A stretch of 64,000 bases of DNA from Alcaligenes ammonioxydans (GTDB lineage Bacteria > Pseudomonadota > Gammaproteobacteria > Burkholderiales > Burkholderiaceae_B). The translations under genes were made by a program, and so were the position numbers. The notes below the pieces were generated by a model. It had not been told where the DNA came from, ran no database searches, and saw nothing but the letters and a program-made list of their open reading frames with translations. Location of the stretch: the NCBI RefSeq assembly GCF_019343455.1, contig NZ_CP049362.1:1984001-2048000 (forward strand), in the 5' to 3' direction. Shown piece after piece: positions 51,195-60,244 of the stretch; positions within the stretch are counted from its first letter, which is position 1, and each line of letters starts with the position of its first letter.

Positions 51195-51614
51195 TCATTG
51201 CGCTTGCAACGACACCCGGCCAGACGAGGAGATTGACGTAGCCAGCCGTATTGGCAGCTCGTGGTCGTCTACCTGCACCAGACCTTCGAGCGAAAAGCTC
51301 AAGGACAGCACTTCACTGCCCTGCTCGCTGACCTGCACTTTGGGCGCTTTCAGGCGCGGCTCGTAGCGTTCGATCATGCGGGTGATACTGTCGATGATCT
51401 CGCGCGTGGACCCGCTGCTAAAGGAGCCGGCCAGATTGGTGAAATCCGGCACCCCGAACTCCGGGTCCAGTGGCACGCTGCCGCGCCGGGTATTGAGGAT
51501 GCGCTGCAGATGCTCGCGTATCGAGACCACCAGCACCTGGGCACGCGTGGCCTGGGTCTGGATCTGTCCCGTCTCCAGCGCAGCAATGCGCTCCAGCAGA
51601 CGCAACTCGCGCAT
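51195..51614 (-). CDS. tssE: TssE (gp25-like) baseplate protein
   Basis: This 139-aa protein resembles the gp25/lysozyme-like baseplate component without lytic activity: SIREHLQRILNTRRGSVPLDPEFGVPDF is the family core (EHLxRILNTRxG), followed by IRYEPRL-type EPRLKAP and a beta end. It connects baseplate wedges with the sheath. It lies between hcp and tssF. Confidence 0.93.
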   Translation of the reverse strand: MRELRLLERIAALETGQIQTQATRAQVLVVSIREHLQRILNTRRGSVPLDPEFGVPDFTNLAGSFSSGSTREIIDSITRMIERYEPRLKAPKVQVSEQGSEVLSLSFSLEGLVQVDDHELPIRLATSISSSGRVSLQAQ

Positions 51615-51626
51615 CCCTTCTCCCTC

Positions 51627-52112
51627 TTACTTTGGTGTGAGCCAGGAGTCTTCGGCCTCGATGCCGTCCGGCTCCCAGGTCCAGACGATTTTTTCGTAGG
51701 TCAGGGCGATGTCTTCCATGTGGCCGAACTGGCGGTTCTCGGGAGCCAGGCAGTTAGGGACCCAGGTGCGCGAGCTGGTGACGACGGCCTTTTCCAGGCG
51801 AATCGTGTAGTACTTTTCTTCCGTGCCCTTGGGGCTAATGCGGTAAAACTCCAGCTCGACTTTGCTCAGTTGTTCGCCCGAGCACTGTGCCTGGAAGATC
51901 TTGGGCGAGGACTTGTCGATTTCCTTGGTCAAGGTAATACCCAGGTGCTGGCGCTTGCCCGAGGGCAGGCCCGTCTGGGGGCTCTTGGGCAGTTCAATAC
52001 GATGATCGACGGCCTGGATCAGAATCTTGCCGCTGTGACCCTGAACTTCGCAGGACCCTTCGATCTTGCCCTGGGTTTCGCCTTCAAGCGTGAGATAGCA
52101 TGGCATAGGCAT
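51627..52112 (-). CDS. hcp: Hcp/TssD inner-tube protein
   Basis: This 161-aa Hcp has the recurrent pattern YLTLEGETQGKIEGSCEVQG, then VDHRIELPKSP, LGITLTKEIDKSSPK and YYTIRLEKAVVTSSRTW. Hexamers stack to form the T6SS tube and bind small effectors. The ATG at 52112 follows AGGAG. A stable hairpin in the gap to tssC may set the level of the hcp message relative to the sheath genes. Confidence 0.95.
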   Translation of the reverse strand: MPMPCYLTLEGETQGKIEGSCEVQGHSGKILIQAVDHRIELPKSPQTGLPSGKRQHLGITLTKEIDKSSPKIFQAQCSGEQLSKVELEFYRISPKGTEEKYYTIRLEKAVVTSSRTWVPNCLAPENRQFGHMEDIALTYEKIVWTWEPDGIEAEDSWLTPK

Positions 52113-52215
52113 GGTAAATTACTCCTGTTGTTAACTGACTGTGTGATGACTTAAGCAGTAGTTGCCAATACCGGGTACACCACGACGTCTGGCTGGCGTC
52201 GCGCCGGTGCCTCAA

Positions 52216-52248
52216 GGCGGCGATCCTGTGTCAGCAGGATCGCCCGCC
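52216..52248. promoter_or_regulatory. Stable hairpin between tssC and hcp
   Basis: A perfect 10-bp stem GGCGATCCTG/CAGGATCGCC with a 6-nt loop, extended by GGC/GCC across one bulge, sits just after the tssC stop. There is no T-run, so it is more likely a processing or stabilising element than a full terminator. Confidence 0.55.
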
Positions 52249-52255
52249 CTCAAAC

Positions 52256-53743
52256 TCAGTTTTTGTCCAGCTTGCCCACCAGCGACAAGGTGAACGATGC
52301 GCCCATGTACTTGAAGTGCGGACGCACTTTCAAGCCCACGCGGTACCAGCCTGGATCGCCTTCCACATCCGAAACGGTCACCTCGGCCTGTCGCAAAGGC
52401 CGACGGCTGCGTACACCCGCGCTCGGGTTATCCATATCGGCCACGTACTGACGAATCCACTCGTTCAGTTCGGCTTCCAGGTCATTGCGCTCTTTCCAGG
52501 TGCCGATGTTCTCGCGCTGGATCACCTTGATGTAGTGCGCCAGACGGCTCACCACATAGATGTAAGGCAGTTGCGTGCCCAGCTTGTAATTGGTCTCGGC
52601 CACCTTGCCTTCTTTGTTGTTGCCAAAGAACTTGGGCTTTTGCGAGGAATTGGCCGAAAAGAAGGCCGCATTGTCCGTGTTCTTGCGCATGGTCAGGGCG
52701 ATAAAGCCTTGTTCGGCCAACTCGAATTCGCGTCGTTCGGAGATCAGCACTTCGGTCGGGATCTTGGTCTGGGTCTCGCCCATGGCCTCGTAGTTGTAAA
52801 TAGGCAGATCCTCGACCGCCCCGCCGCCTTGCGGACCGATGATGTTGGCGCACCAGCGATAACGTGCAAAGCTGTCGGCCAGTCGGTCTGCAAACGCAAA
52901 GGCCGCATTGCCCCACAGAAAGTTCTGATTGCCGCCCGACACATCTTCGTTGTAATTGAAGGTCTTGGCCGGTACCGTGTCCTCGCCATAAGGCACGCGC
53001 AGCAGAAAATGCGGCAAGGTCAGGCCCACGAAGCGGGCGTCATCGGACTGGCGAAATGAATTCCACTTGGTAAATTGCGGGCCTTCAAAAACCGCACTCA
53101 GATCTTTCAGATTGGGCAGTGCCGAGTAATTGTCCACGCCAAAAAACTGCGGTCCGGCCGATGCAATGAAGGGCGCGTGCGCCATGGCCGACACGCTGGC
53201 CAAGGACTGCAGCAGCTTGATGTCCTGGGTGCCGGGACCAAATTCGTAATTGCCGATGATCGAACCAAACGGCTGACCACCGAACTGTCCGAATTCCGCC
53301 GTGTAGACAGCGGTATACAAACCCGAGCGGGTGATATCGGTGGCATCCTCAAAGTCTTCCAGCAGCGCCTGCTTGGACACATTCAGAATGGCCAGCTTGT
53401 TGTTCTCACGAAAATCCGTGCGATCGACCAGAAATTTCAGCCCTGTCCAGGCCGACTCCAGACGTTGGAAATCGGCATGGTGCAAAATCTGGTCCACCTG
53501 ACGGCACAGTTTGCGATCCAGATTGGCGATCATTTCATCGATCAGGCCCTGGCTGATCTTCTCGCTTTGGCGACCTGGCTCAAGCAGCTCGGCCACAAAG
53601 GCTTCCAGCCCCTGGCGGGTAATGGCATAGGCCTCATCATCAGGACGCAGGCGAGTCGATTCAATCAGCTCATCGAGCAGCGAGCCGCCTTCCTGGGCGC
53701 CTTGCGCAGTCTGAGCCTGCTGTTCCGGTGTGTTTGCAGTCAT
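52256..53743 (-). CDS. tssC: TssC sheath protein (large subunit)
   Basis: This 495-aa TssC/VipB protein is recognised by MIANLDRKLCRQVDQILHH, FQRLESAWTGLKFLV, the segment IIGNYEFG and the C-terminal GDPGWYRVGLKVRPHFKYMG. With TssB it builds the contractile sheath. It starts 2 bp after tssB. Intact and of normal length. Confidence 0.96.
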   Translation of the reverse strand: MTANTPEQQAQTAQGAQEGGSLLDELIESTRLRPDDEAYAITRQGLEAFVAELLEPGRQSEKISQGLIDEMIANLDRKLCRQVDQILHHADFQRLESAWTGLKFLVDRTDFRENNKLAILNVSKQALLEDFEDATDITRSGLYTAVYTAEFGQFGGQPFGSIIGNYEFGPGTQDIKLLQSLASVSAMAHAPFIASAGPQFFGVDNYSALPNLKDLSAVFEGPQFTKWNSFRQSDDARFVGLTLPHFLLRVPYGEDTVPAKTFNYNEDVSGGNQNFLWGNAAFAFADRLADSFARYRWCANIIGPQGGGAVEDLPIYNYEAMGETQTKIPTEVLISERREFELAEQGFIALTMRKNTDNAAFFSANSSQKPKFFGNNKEGKVAETNYKLGTQLPYIYVVSRLAHYIKVIQRENIGTWKERNDLEAELNEWIRQYVADMDNPSAGVRSRRPLRQAEVTVSDVEGDPGWYRVGLKVRPHFKYMGASFTLSLVGKLDKN

Positions 53744-53745
53744 CT

Positions 53746-54249
53746 TTATTCCCCTTGCTTGTCCTGTACGCCCAACTCAGCCAGCAGACGCTGACGCGTG
53801 CCTTCGTCCTGTACCAGTCCCTGCAGACGCTTGCGAAAATCAGGCAGATTGCCCAGTGGCCCTTTCAATGCCTTGAGTGCGTCGCGCAAGGCAATCAACT
53901 GGCGCAGTTCGGGCACCTGATCGACCAGCGCATCGGGCTGAAAGTCGCGCATGGACTCAAACCGCAGGTCCACAGTCAGTTGATCGTCCGGCCCGGCCTG
54001 CTCATTGAGCTTGTCCTGCACCAGCAAGGTCAGCGACAGATTCTGGGCCTTGAGCACGTCGTTGAACGTATCCTTGTCCACGCTGACCGGCGTACGCGCA
54101 TCCAGGGGCGTACTGTCTTCGCGCAAGGTAAAGTCGCCCAGCACTAACTGGCGAAACGGCAGCTCCACCTGCTCCTGGGCATCACCCGTGGCGGGTTTGT
54201 ACACAATATTGACGCGCTCTTTGGGGGCGACGGAACCATCAGCAGCCAT
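53746..54249 (-). CDS. tssB: TssB sheath protein (small subunit)
   Basis: This 167-aa TssB/VipA protein has KERVNIVYKPATGDAQEQVE, ELPFRQLVLGDFTLR, VSVDKDTFNDVLKAQN and LRFESMRDFQPDALVDQVPEL in interrupted form, the standard conserved blocks. It forms the sheath with TssC. Directly upstream lies tssA with a 38-bp gap. Confidence 0.96.
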   Translation of the reverse strand: MAADGSVAPKERVNIVYKPATGDAQEQVELPFRQLVLGDFTLREDSTPLDARTPVSVDKDTFNDVLKAQNLSLTLLVQDKLNEQAGPDDQLTVDLRFESMRDFQPDALVDQVPELRQLIALRDALKALKGPLGNLPDFRKRLQGLVQDEGTRQRLLAELGVQDKQGE

Positions 54250-54287
54250 GTCGGTTTCTCCTGTTTAGAAAATCGGGGTCTGTTCTT

Positions 54288-55715
54288 TCATCGGGCGCGC
54301 ATCAGTTGCTCGCCACCCGTCTTTAACCGCGCCAACGCTCCATCCAGCAAGCGTCGCGCAGCTTCGGCCTCGGCTCCAGCCGCCATGACCAGAGAGGTCA
54401 GGCCAAACACATCCAATCCTTCACCGTCCCGCGCCGTCTCTGTAGGCGGTTCGGCATGGCCAGCGGCCGGTGCAGGCTCAGTCACCCGCGTCCCGGACGC
54501 GGTCAGCCACGCACGCGTCTGCTCATCGGCAAAGGGACGCCCATCGCTAAAAGCCAAGCGCTCCAGCCCCGGTAAACGCTGCAAGATCGCTTGCGTTTCG
54601 ATCAGAATGGTTTGCGCACCGGGCTGTCCCTGAGGCAAAGCCTGCGCCGCCTGATAGGACAGGCGGTTCAAATCCAGCCAGAAACGCATGCGTCCCAGGC
54701 GCGACTCTGCAAAGCGCAATATCGCCGCCGGGTCCTGGGCTTCGCTCAGGCGCTCCAGCACTGCCAAGTCCGCGACAGGCGGCGGAGCAACACGCGTCAC
54801 CCCTTCCTGGGCATGCGGCAAGGTATCCAGAAACAGCCAGGCGCTTTGCCGGTTCAACCGCAGCAGCCAGGCCGTAGCCAATAGTGCATCGTCCAGGGTC
54901 AGCAAAGACTCCTGGATCGTCGCGACACTTTGCTCTACATAGCGCTCGGCCGCGACCACGTCGCTTAGCGTTGCAGCAGCGATGGCAAGGGCCTTGTCGC
55001 TCACGGAATCAGGCGCCACCTCAGAGTGCACAGGCTGAGCGACTTCTTTGGCTACACGTACCGGGGCGGCCGTCTGGGTCGCTACCGCAGGCTCGTCCTG
55101 AGCCGGTTCAGAACGCGGGAAATCAGGAACAGGCGTTTCAGACGAAGTCTGTGCATCAGGGGCCTCGCTCTGGACGGTCGGCAACAACTCTCCCAGACGC
55201 TTGCCTAAACGCCACCACGCCGGCGGTTCATCGTCTTTAGCCTGCCAGAACGCATCCAGCTCATCACACAGGGCAAGAACCTCGTCGCGTTGCTGCGAAT
55301 CCAATCCCTCTGTGTCCCAATCGGGCTCGGACAATACTGCGTCACATTCGTCCAGCAGCCATTGCACCTGATTGCGCCGGCCACGAATGCGTGCCGCAGG
55401 CGGACTCATGACGTCCCAGTACACCGTATGCAGATCGCGGATCACCTGCAGTCCAGCTGCCAGACCACGCGTACCGTACTCATGCAACCAGGCTGCGCAC
55501 AACCACACCCCGGCACTCAAATCCTTGCCCTCTTTATCCAGTACCTGAGTTGCCAGAGAGGCGACCAGTGACCAGTCCACCGGCGTGGCGGCATGCATGT
55601 CCACACGCTTTCCGACTTCAGACTGAAGCGACGCAAATGTCTCACCGTCACGCGGCATGTGCCCATGAGTGAGTGTTTCATTGATGGCCCGTACGCCTAG
55701 CTGCTTGTCCAACAT
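54288..55715 (-). CDS. tssA: TssA (ImpA-type) T6SS assembly protein
   Basis: This 475-aa protein has an N-terminal ImpA domain with VYWDVMSPPAARIRGRRNQVQWL (split at the family core YWD..SP....R). A long Pro/Glu/Ala-rich linker (about 185-245) and a C-terminal helical VasJ-like domain (ATAWLLRLNRQSAWLFLD) follow. TssA caps the growing sheath or primes assembly. The ATG at 55715 is preceded by AGGGAG at the right distance; a GTG at 55742 is possible. It is the first core gene of the operon; a promoter is expected in the 260-bp gap upstream. Confidence 0.92.
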   Translation of the reverse strand: MLDKQLGVRAINETLTHGHMPRDGETFASLQSEVGKRVDMHAATPVDWSLVASLATQVLDKEGKDLSAGVWLCAAWLHEYGTRGLAAGLQVIRDLHTVYWDVMSPPAARIRGRRNQVQWLLDECDAVLSEPDWDTEGLDSQQRDEVLALCDELDAFWQAKDDEPPAWWRLGKRLGELLPTVQSEAPDAQTSSETPVPDFPRSEPAQDEPAVATQTAAPVRVAKEVAQPVHSEVAPDSVSDKALAIAAATLSDVVAAERYVEQSVATIQESLLTLDDALLATAWLLRLNRQSAWLFLDTLPHAQEGVTRVAPPPVADLAVLERLSEAQDPAAILRFAESRLGRMRFWLDLNRLSYQAAQALPQGQPGAQTILIETQAILQRLPGLERLAFSDGRPFADEQTRAWLTASGTRVTEPAPAAGHAEPPTETARDGEGLDVFGLTSLVMAAGAEAEAARRLLDGALARLKTGGEQLMRAR

Positions 55716-56003
55716 CTCTACGTGCTCCCTGAGTCGGATCACCGGAAAAACGGCGATCTGCTACTGATGAACCTAGTGTAGAAATGTCACGTTTAATGAC
55801 CGTCCAAATCTTATTGTTGCTGTTTCACCGTTTGAGACGATTCAATAAACACTTGGTAAACGCTCAGCCGTTTACACCCGCAGCTTGGCTGCAGCTCCCG
55901 CAAAGCGGATGTGCTAGACAACAGTGCCACTTGACATCATCAAGGAGTCTGGGGGCGGGAAGGTTGGATAAGACGGGAACCGGTTATTTCTGGGACTGTT
56001 TTC

Positions 56004-56666
56004 TCAAGGCGCTAAGGGTAGAGCCGCATTGGATCGCATGGAGGCATCGGGGTTGCGAATGCCAAGTGCAGGGTTCAGTACCGGACTTCCTACCGGCATA
56101 TGATCTCTGAATTTGAAAGTCTGAAAATTAGCCAATGAAATCGCCCGTATACCATTAATAAAATGGAAAGGGATGATAATTTCCTCTTCACTGGCGGTAT
56201 GCGGCCCTCGATAGATGAAACCTTGCAGTCCCAGACTCTGAATCAGCGGTTTGTCATCTGGAATTTTTATACCAATTTCACTTAATGCTTCCCTGACCAA
56301 TTTTGATTTTTCTGATTGCGGAATTTCAGGATCTGCGATTTCATTACCGGCAATATCAACAAAATGGGTTTTTTTCCCCTTACCTGCGAACTTGTTAACG
56401 GTTGAGGTCTCTATATAAATCAGATTGATATAGGCTTCGCCGGTACCATCCGGCGGTAAAGCGTCCGGTAAATACCCTTCTGCCGTGAGTCTATCCTCCG
56501 CCACATACAAACCCGACCAATCGTCTTTTTTGCCTTCCGGATAAGACTTGATCGTGCTGCGATAGCGCTTGTCATTGGCGCTGACACCAGCGGACTTGTA
56601 GCCCAGAAACACGCCGGTCGTGCCGGGCTCAATGGCGATCTCCCTTGTTTTCGCTTTGACACTCAT
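56004..56666 (-). CDS. Diphtheria-toxin/exotoxin A-like ADP-ribosyltransferase candidate (putative T6SS effector)
   Basis: This 220-aa orphan lies upstream of tssA on the same strand. It contains VFLGYKSA (19-26), DDWSGLYVAEDRLTAEGYLPD in two parts (48-57, 58-68) and EEEIIIPF (160-167). In diphtheria toxin the NAD pocket is built from YHGT, DDWxGFY-x10-Y-xxD and a catalytic Glu. Here Tyr54 and Tyr65 keep the Y-x10-Y spacing and Glu162 is a candidate catalytic residue, but the histidine is Lys24. No signal peptide, so export would need the T6SS. Start chosen by GGGAGAG. The fold is inferred from motifs only. Confidence 0.5.
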   Translation of the reverse strand: MSVKAKTREIAIEPGTTGVFLGYKSAGVSANDKRYRSTIKSYPEGKKDDWSGLYVAEDRLTAEGYLPDALPPDGTGEAYINLIYIETSTVNKFAGKGKKTHFVDIAGNEIADPEIPQSEKSKLVREALSEIGIKIPDDKPLIQSLGLQGFIYRGPHTASEEEIIIPFHFINGIRAISLANFQTFKFRDHMPVGSPVLNPALGIRNPDASMRSNAALPLAP

Positions 56667-57110
56667 CGGACTCTCTCCCTGTCTAAGACATGTACTGCAG
56701 CGTCAATCCATTCCGTCTTTGACTTTAGGGTGATTAAGAATAGAAAGCAGCAACAGGAAAGATAGATCGAGCAAGAGTCAAACGTCAATCAAACCAGAAT
56801 ACTCAGTTTCATTGATTCCTTATTATCAGGCCCTTTAGAAATAACGCCGGGTTCATCATCAGGCAGCGTCACGCCGGATTTTTTTGCGCACACACGAGAA
56901 CATATTTTTTGAACGAAGAATAGATAAAATCCATATTCAATGAAATGGTTCAGAGTCAGAAAACCATAACACCTCGGCTGCGCCTTATTCTGCCTACAGA
57001 CAGGCTCTAGCGCTTGTTCTTGAATTCGAAAAAACTCCTTGCTGTCTGAGCGGTCTTTATCGTTCTTGTTCGCACCGCGCTCCCTGGCAAACTGCCTCAA
57101 CAAGACAGGT
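56667..57110. other. AT-richer interval without a convincing gene
   Basis: A 104-codon frame on the - strand (57103-56789) begins with TTG, has no ribosome site and matches nothing I know. It ends LPDDEPGVISKGPDNKES, which could be the tail of a decayed gene. An immunity gene for the neighbouring candidate effector would be expected near here, but I cannot identify one. Confidence 0.35.
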
Positions 57111-57590
57111 TTACAGAGTCAGCTTGAAACCCTTGTGGCTGGCCGTAAAGCCCAGCTGTTCATAAAACCGATGTGCATCCGTTCGGGCCATATCGGAAGT
57201 CAACTGCACAATACGACATTGGCGCTGACGGCACTGCTCGACGGCCCACTGGATCATCAAACGGCCCAGGCCGGAACCACGGGCCGAGCTGGCAATACGA
57301 ACAGACTCGATCTCGCCCCGCCATGCGCCTTGGTGAGAGAGTCCCGGCATATAGCTGATCTGCAACGTACCCACCACACGACCATCCAGTTCCACCACGG
57401 CCAGATACTGATTGGGATCTGCCTCTATGGCGGCAAAGGCATCCAGGTAGGACCGGGCTAGGGGCAAGCGTGTATCTTCGCGTTTTTGGCCCAAAATGTC
57501 GTCGGCCAACATGGTGACGATCGCCTCAAGATCGGTTGCAAGCGCCCGACGAAAAACAGGTGTGGATGTCAATTCAAACTCCTTGGTCAA
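57111..57590 (-). CDS. GNAT family N-acetyltransferase
   Basis: This 159-aa protein shows the GNAT fold: strands VVELDGRVVGTLQIS and IESVRIASSARGSGLGRLM, the latter being the acetyl-CoA-binding motif A (R/Q-x-x-G-x-G/A type), and the C-terminal DAHRFYEQLGFTASHKGFKL. Substrate unknown. ATG at 57590 with an upstream AAGGAG-like site. It stands alone between the T6SS region and a recombinase-like gene. Confidence 0.88.
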   Translation of the reverse strand: MTKEFELTSTPVFRRALATDLEAIVTMLADDILGQKREDTRLPLARSYLDAFAAIEADPNQYLAVVELDGRVVGTLQISYMPGLSHQGAWRGEIESVRIASSARGSGLGRLMIQWAVEQCRQRQCRIVQLTSDMARTDAHRFYEQLGFTASHKGFKLTL

Positions 57591-57652
57591 AAAACCGGCT
57601 TAATGGATTTGAAATTATGCCCCTTGGAAGCGAACAAACCATGACTAGCCCT

Positions 57653-58780
57653 TCAGTCTGATTGCGTACTGGGCCTCGTTAATGAGGTCGCCACCACTTT
57701 TTGCGCCTGCAACCAAGCCAGCCAGGCAGCCTGCAGACGCCAGGCGCTGGCCGCGCCCGGGGCGTAACCCATCACCTCTTCAATTTCTGGCAGAGAAAAG
57801 CCGCGTTCAATCAGGCCAGCACCAAAGGTGTTGCGCAAGCGTTGTGGCGTCATCAACAAATCCATCTGCTTGATGCCCCATTTACTGACGATACGCGCCA
57901 GGGTGGCCGGATTCATCTGCGCCTGGGGACGAGCCGCGCTGATCTGACGGCTGCCCGGAAAGACGCGACTCTCTTTCACCCAGGCTCCAGCGTCTTGAAG
58001 GCCACTGAAGATCAACCAGCTACGCAACATCTCATCACACCATACGGGCACCCTGACATCGCGCTTTGCCACGCCCGAGAGACTGATGAGCAGGGAGCCA
58101 TCGCGCCAGAGGGCCATGCCCTCGTCCTCATCGGCCTGCCCGTCAGAAAGGGGTTCAACCCCCACTTGGGTGGCTCTGATGGCCGAGGGATGCAGGTGTT
58201 CCAACTCCACCGGACGCAGACCCGTCGCTAGCATCACCGCCACAATGGTCATGTCCCGATATTCGCGCCACCGGGTGGCGACCGTCATATCAGTGGCCAG
58301 CTCCAGAACGCGGCGCCGATGACACAATGACTTGATCGTCGCCCGACATTGTTCGACCGACAGAAATTGAGTGGCCTGATTGTCGGGCGCTTGCCGCCAG
58401 CTTTCCTTGAAGGGATCGTTGATGGCTGGCGCCAGAGCGGGGTTTTCGGAGCGACCATCCTGACGACACAGTTCCTCGTAGGCGCGGGCGATGACTTGTT
58501 GATAGCGTTCGCGCTGAGGTCGGCGCACATCGTCCAGATTGCTCAAAAAGTCACGAATATCCGTGGGCTGAATCTGCGTGTACTGTTTTTGATGCTCATG
58601 AAGGGCCTGCAAAAAGCGCCGCCATAAGGTTCGATACACTCGTTGCGTACTGGCTGCCATGGGGGGACGCTGATGCTGCAGCCAAGTATCAAACAAGGCT
58701 TCCGCCGAAATGTCGGCGGCTTTTACGCCCAATAGTGGCAGGTCAAACTGCCCTTCTTCGCGTGTAGACCTTTTTTTCAT
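57653..58780 (-). CDS. Tyrosine-recombinase-like protein without a visible nucleophile
   Basis: This 375-aa protein has an N-terminal SAM-like domain (MAASTQRVYRTLWRRFLQAL) and a catalytic domain with the first Arg in ATGLRPVELEHL. In the second box the usual HxLRH is QRLRN (313-317) and LGHA is MGYA (337-340). After that box, where a Tyr is expected within about 15 residues, the sequence PGAASAWRLQAAWLAWLQ has none. It may be a DNA-binding or regulatory relic of an integrase, or may use an unusual residue. No attachment repeats or phage genes are adjacent. Confidence 0.8.
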   Translation of the reverse strand: MKKRSTREEGQFDLPLLGVKAADISAEALFDTWLQHQRPPMAASTQRVYRTLWRRFLQALHEHQKQYTQIQPTDIRDFLSNLDDVRRPQRERYQQVIARAYEELCRQDGRSENPALAPAINDPFKESWRQAPDNQATQFLSVEQCRATIKSLCHRRRVLELATDMTVATRWREYRDMTIVAVMLATGLRPVELEHLHPSAIRATQVGVEPLSDGQADEDEGMALWRDGSLLISLSGVAKRDVRVPVWCDEMLRSWLIFSGLQDAGAWVKESRVFPGSRQISAARPQAQMNPATLARIVSKWGIKQMDLLMTPQRLRNTFGAGLIERGFSLPEIEEVMGYAPGAASAWRLQAAWLAWLQAQKVVATSLTRPSTQSD

Positions 58781-58851
58781 GGCGTGCCTGTTTTTTCCGT
58801 TAATTGCATTTTATGATAAGCCCCCAGGGAGCAGCGTGCAATATGGCCGGC

Positions 58852-59364
58852 TCAGGCCAGCGAATTTGCTTTCTTCCATTGGCGCAGCCGATTTCGCGCA
58901 TTGGCATACGGCGAGGCCGTATTGAACTGAATCATGCGCCCCTGTGAGTAGGTCTTGTACCAAGGGGCACCGTACAAGGCCTGGTCGGTACAGTGTCCGA
59001 CCAGCTCCACAATCCGGCCATAGACATCCTGGAGACGGGTAAGCAGTTCCGAATAAGAAAGATCGGCATAATCCGCGTAGAACTTCTGTGCCAAGGCCCC
59101 CAGCTCGTTCCATTTGAAACCACGTTCGGGAAAATCGACCGCTTCCCCCCGAACTTTGGCGTGACTCCACTTCAATACCAGTTCGTTCCAACCGATTAAA
59201 TAAGCCACCAGATCCGACACGCTCATCTGTGTTCCTTTGACATGCCCTTGCAGGCTGCGCTCGCGGCATCGCTCCTCAGGAACCGTCAGCAACTCTGCCC
59301 TGAGTTGTTGATAGCTACTAGAGATAGCCTGCAGTAACTCCTGTTTGTTTTGCGGTACTGCCAT
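58852..59364 (-). CDS. ClbS/DfsB family four-helix protein
   Basis: This 170-aa protein has the DinB-like helical pattern of the ClbS/DfsB family: NKQELLQAISSSYQQLRAEL at the N-terminus, SVSDLVAYLIGWNELVLKW, PERGFKWNELGALAQKFY and PWYKTYSQGRMIQFNT. ClbS itself protects producers from colibactin; most relatives have unknown roles. ATG at 59364 follows GGGAGGG. No biosynthetic cluster is nearby, so a housekeeping or stress role is more likely. Confidence 0.85.
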   Translation of the reverse strand: MAVPQNKQELLQAISSSYQQLRAELLTVPEERCRERSLQGHVKGTQMSVSDLVAYLIGWNELVLKWSHAKVRGEAVDFPERGFKWNELGALAQKFYADYADLSYSELLTRLQDVYGRIVELVGHCTDQALYGAPWYKTYSQGRMIQFNTASPYANARNRLRQWKKANSLA

Positions 59365-59445
59365 CGGTGCCCTCCCCTGGTCTTGGTTGTTCAAGTCCGG
59401 CGCGCCGCCCCCCAAGCAAGACAGACGGCAGCCAGACCGCCTGAC

Positions 59446-60030
59446 TTAACGAAAGAGATTTTGGTGTACCCAACCCTTATTGGTCAGAATCAACCGTGCC
59501 TGCCCTTGAACTTCTGGTGCTGTCAGTGCACGCAGGTCCTCGTAGGCATCCAGAACGGCTCCATCCGTAATCCACGGCGCGGCATCAGCCAGATGATAAA
59601 CATAGTTAACTTGGCTGACGGTAAATCCGCCTGCACTGGCCGGCTCTGTGAAGTAGTTGATGCGTTTGAGAACCAGACGGCCCGTACAAAAGGCATCACG
59701 CTCGCCCTGGGACGGCTCGGAGCCTGCACGTCGCAAATAGGTATCGGCCTGAGGCGTCAATTCGTAGCGCGGTGCCTGCTCTGTCCCCACCTGACGCACG
59801 AGCCCCACCGAGGCCAAGGCCGCCAGACGAGCCCGATCCTCCACGATCAGGGGCGAGTCATGCTCAGCCTGGTAAGGATAACTTCGTCCCGGCACACCGA
59901 CACATAAACCATCCCGGCTATCCAGATAAGACTGGATAGCTGTGCTGAAATTTTCCTCATTGGCCTGCCTGGAGTCCTGACACCCTGCCAACAAGGCGGC
60001 TGCCCCAACGACCAACGCTGTCTTCCACAT
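59446..60030 (-). CDS. Hypothetical lipoprotein, 194 aa
   Basis: Signal peptide with lipobox LLAGC (Cys17), then a soluble domain with YLDSRDGLCVGVPGRSYPY, two more cysteines and Leu/Ala-rich helices. I do not recognise a named family. The ATG at 60030 follows AAGGAAG. It is divergent from the cytochrome b561 operon, sharing a 214-bp intergenic region. Confidence 0.75.
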   Translation of the reverse strand: MWKTALVVGAAALLAGCQDSRQANEENFSTAIQSYLDSRDGLCVGVPGRSYPYQAEHDSPLIVEDRARLAALASVGLVRQVGTEQAPRYELTPQADTYLRRAGSEPSQGERDAFCTGRLVLKRINYFTEPASAGGFTVSQVNYVYHLADAAPWITDGAVLDAYEDLRALTAPEVQGQARLILTNKGWVHQNLFR

Positions 60031-60244
60031 AGATACTTCCTTGCTCGCGAGCTGAAAAATCGAGTGTATCCCGCGCTCGCACCACCCTAACAGCCTTGTC
60101 ACACGCTGACAAGAAAAGACGCCGATAGCAAGGTCGCAGCGCGACTACCCTCAAATTTGCATTACTGCATTGCAAAATCTGGTCTTTTAGGAAGCTTACA
60201 AACAGGTTAAAGTTTCCAGGCTTCGTAAATGAAAGGCATTATCA

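Noticed and set aside
56789-57103. 104-codon frame considered as an immunity gene for the neighbouring effector candidate
   Set aside because: TTG start, no ribosome site, no similarity to any immunity family; kept only as a note in the interval entry.
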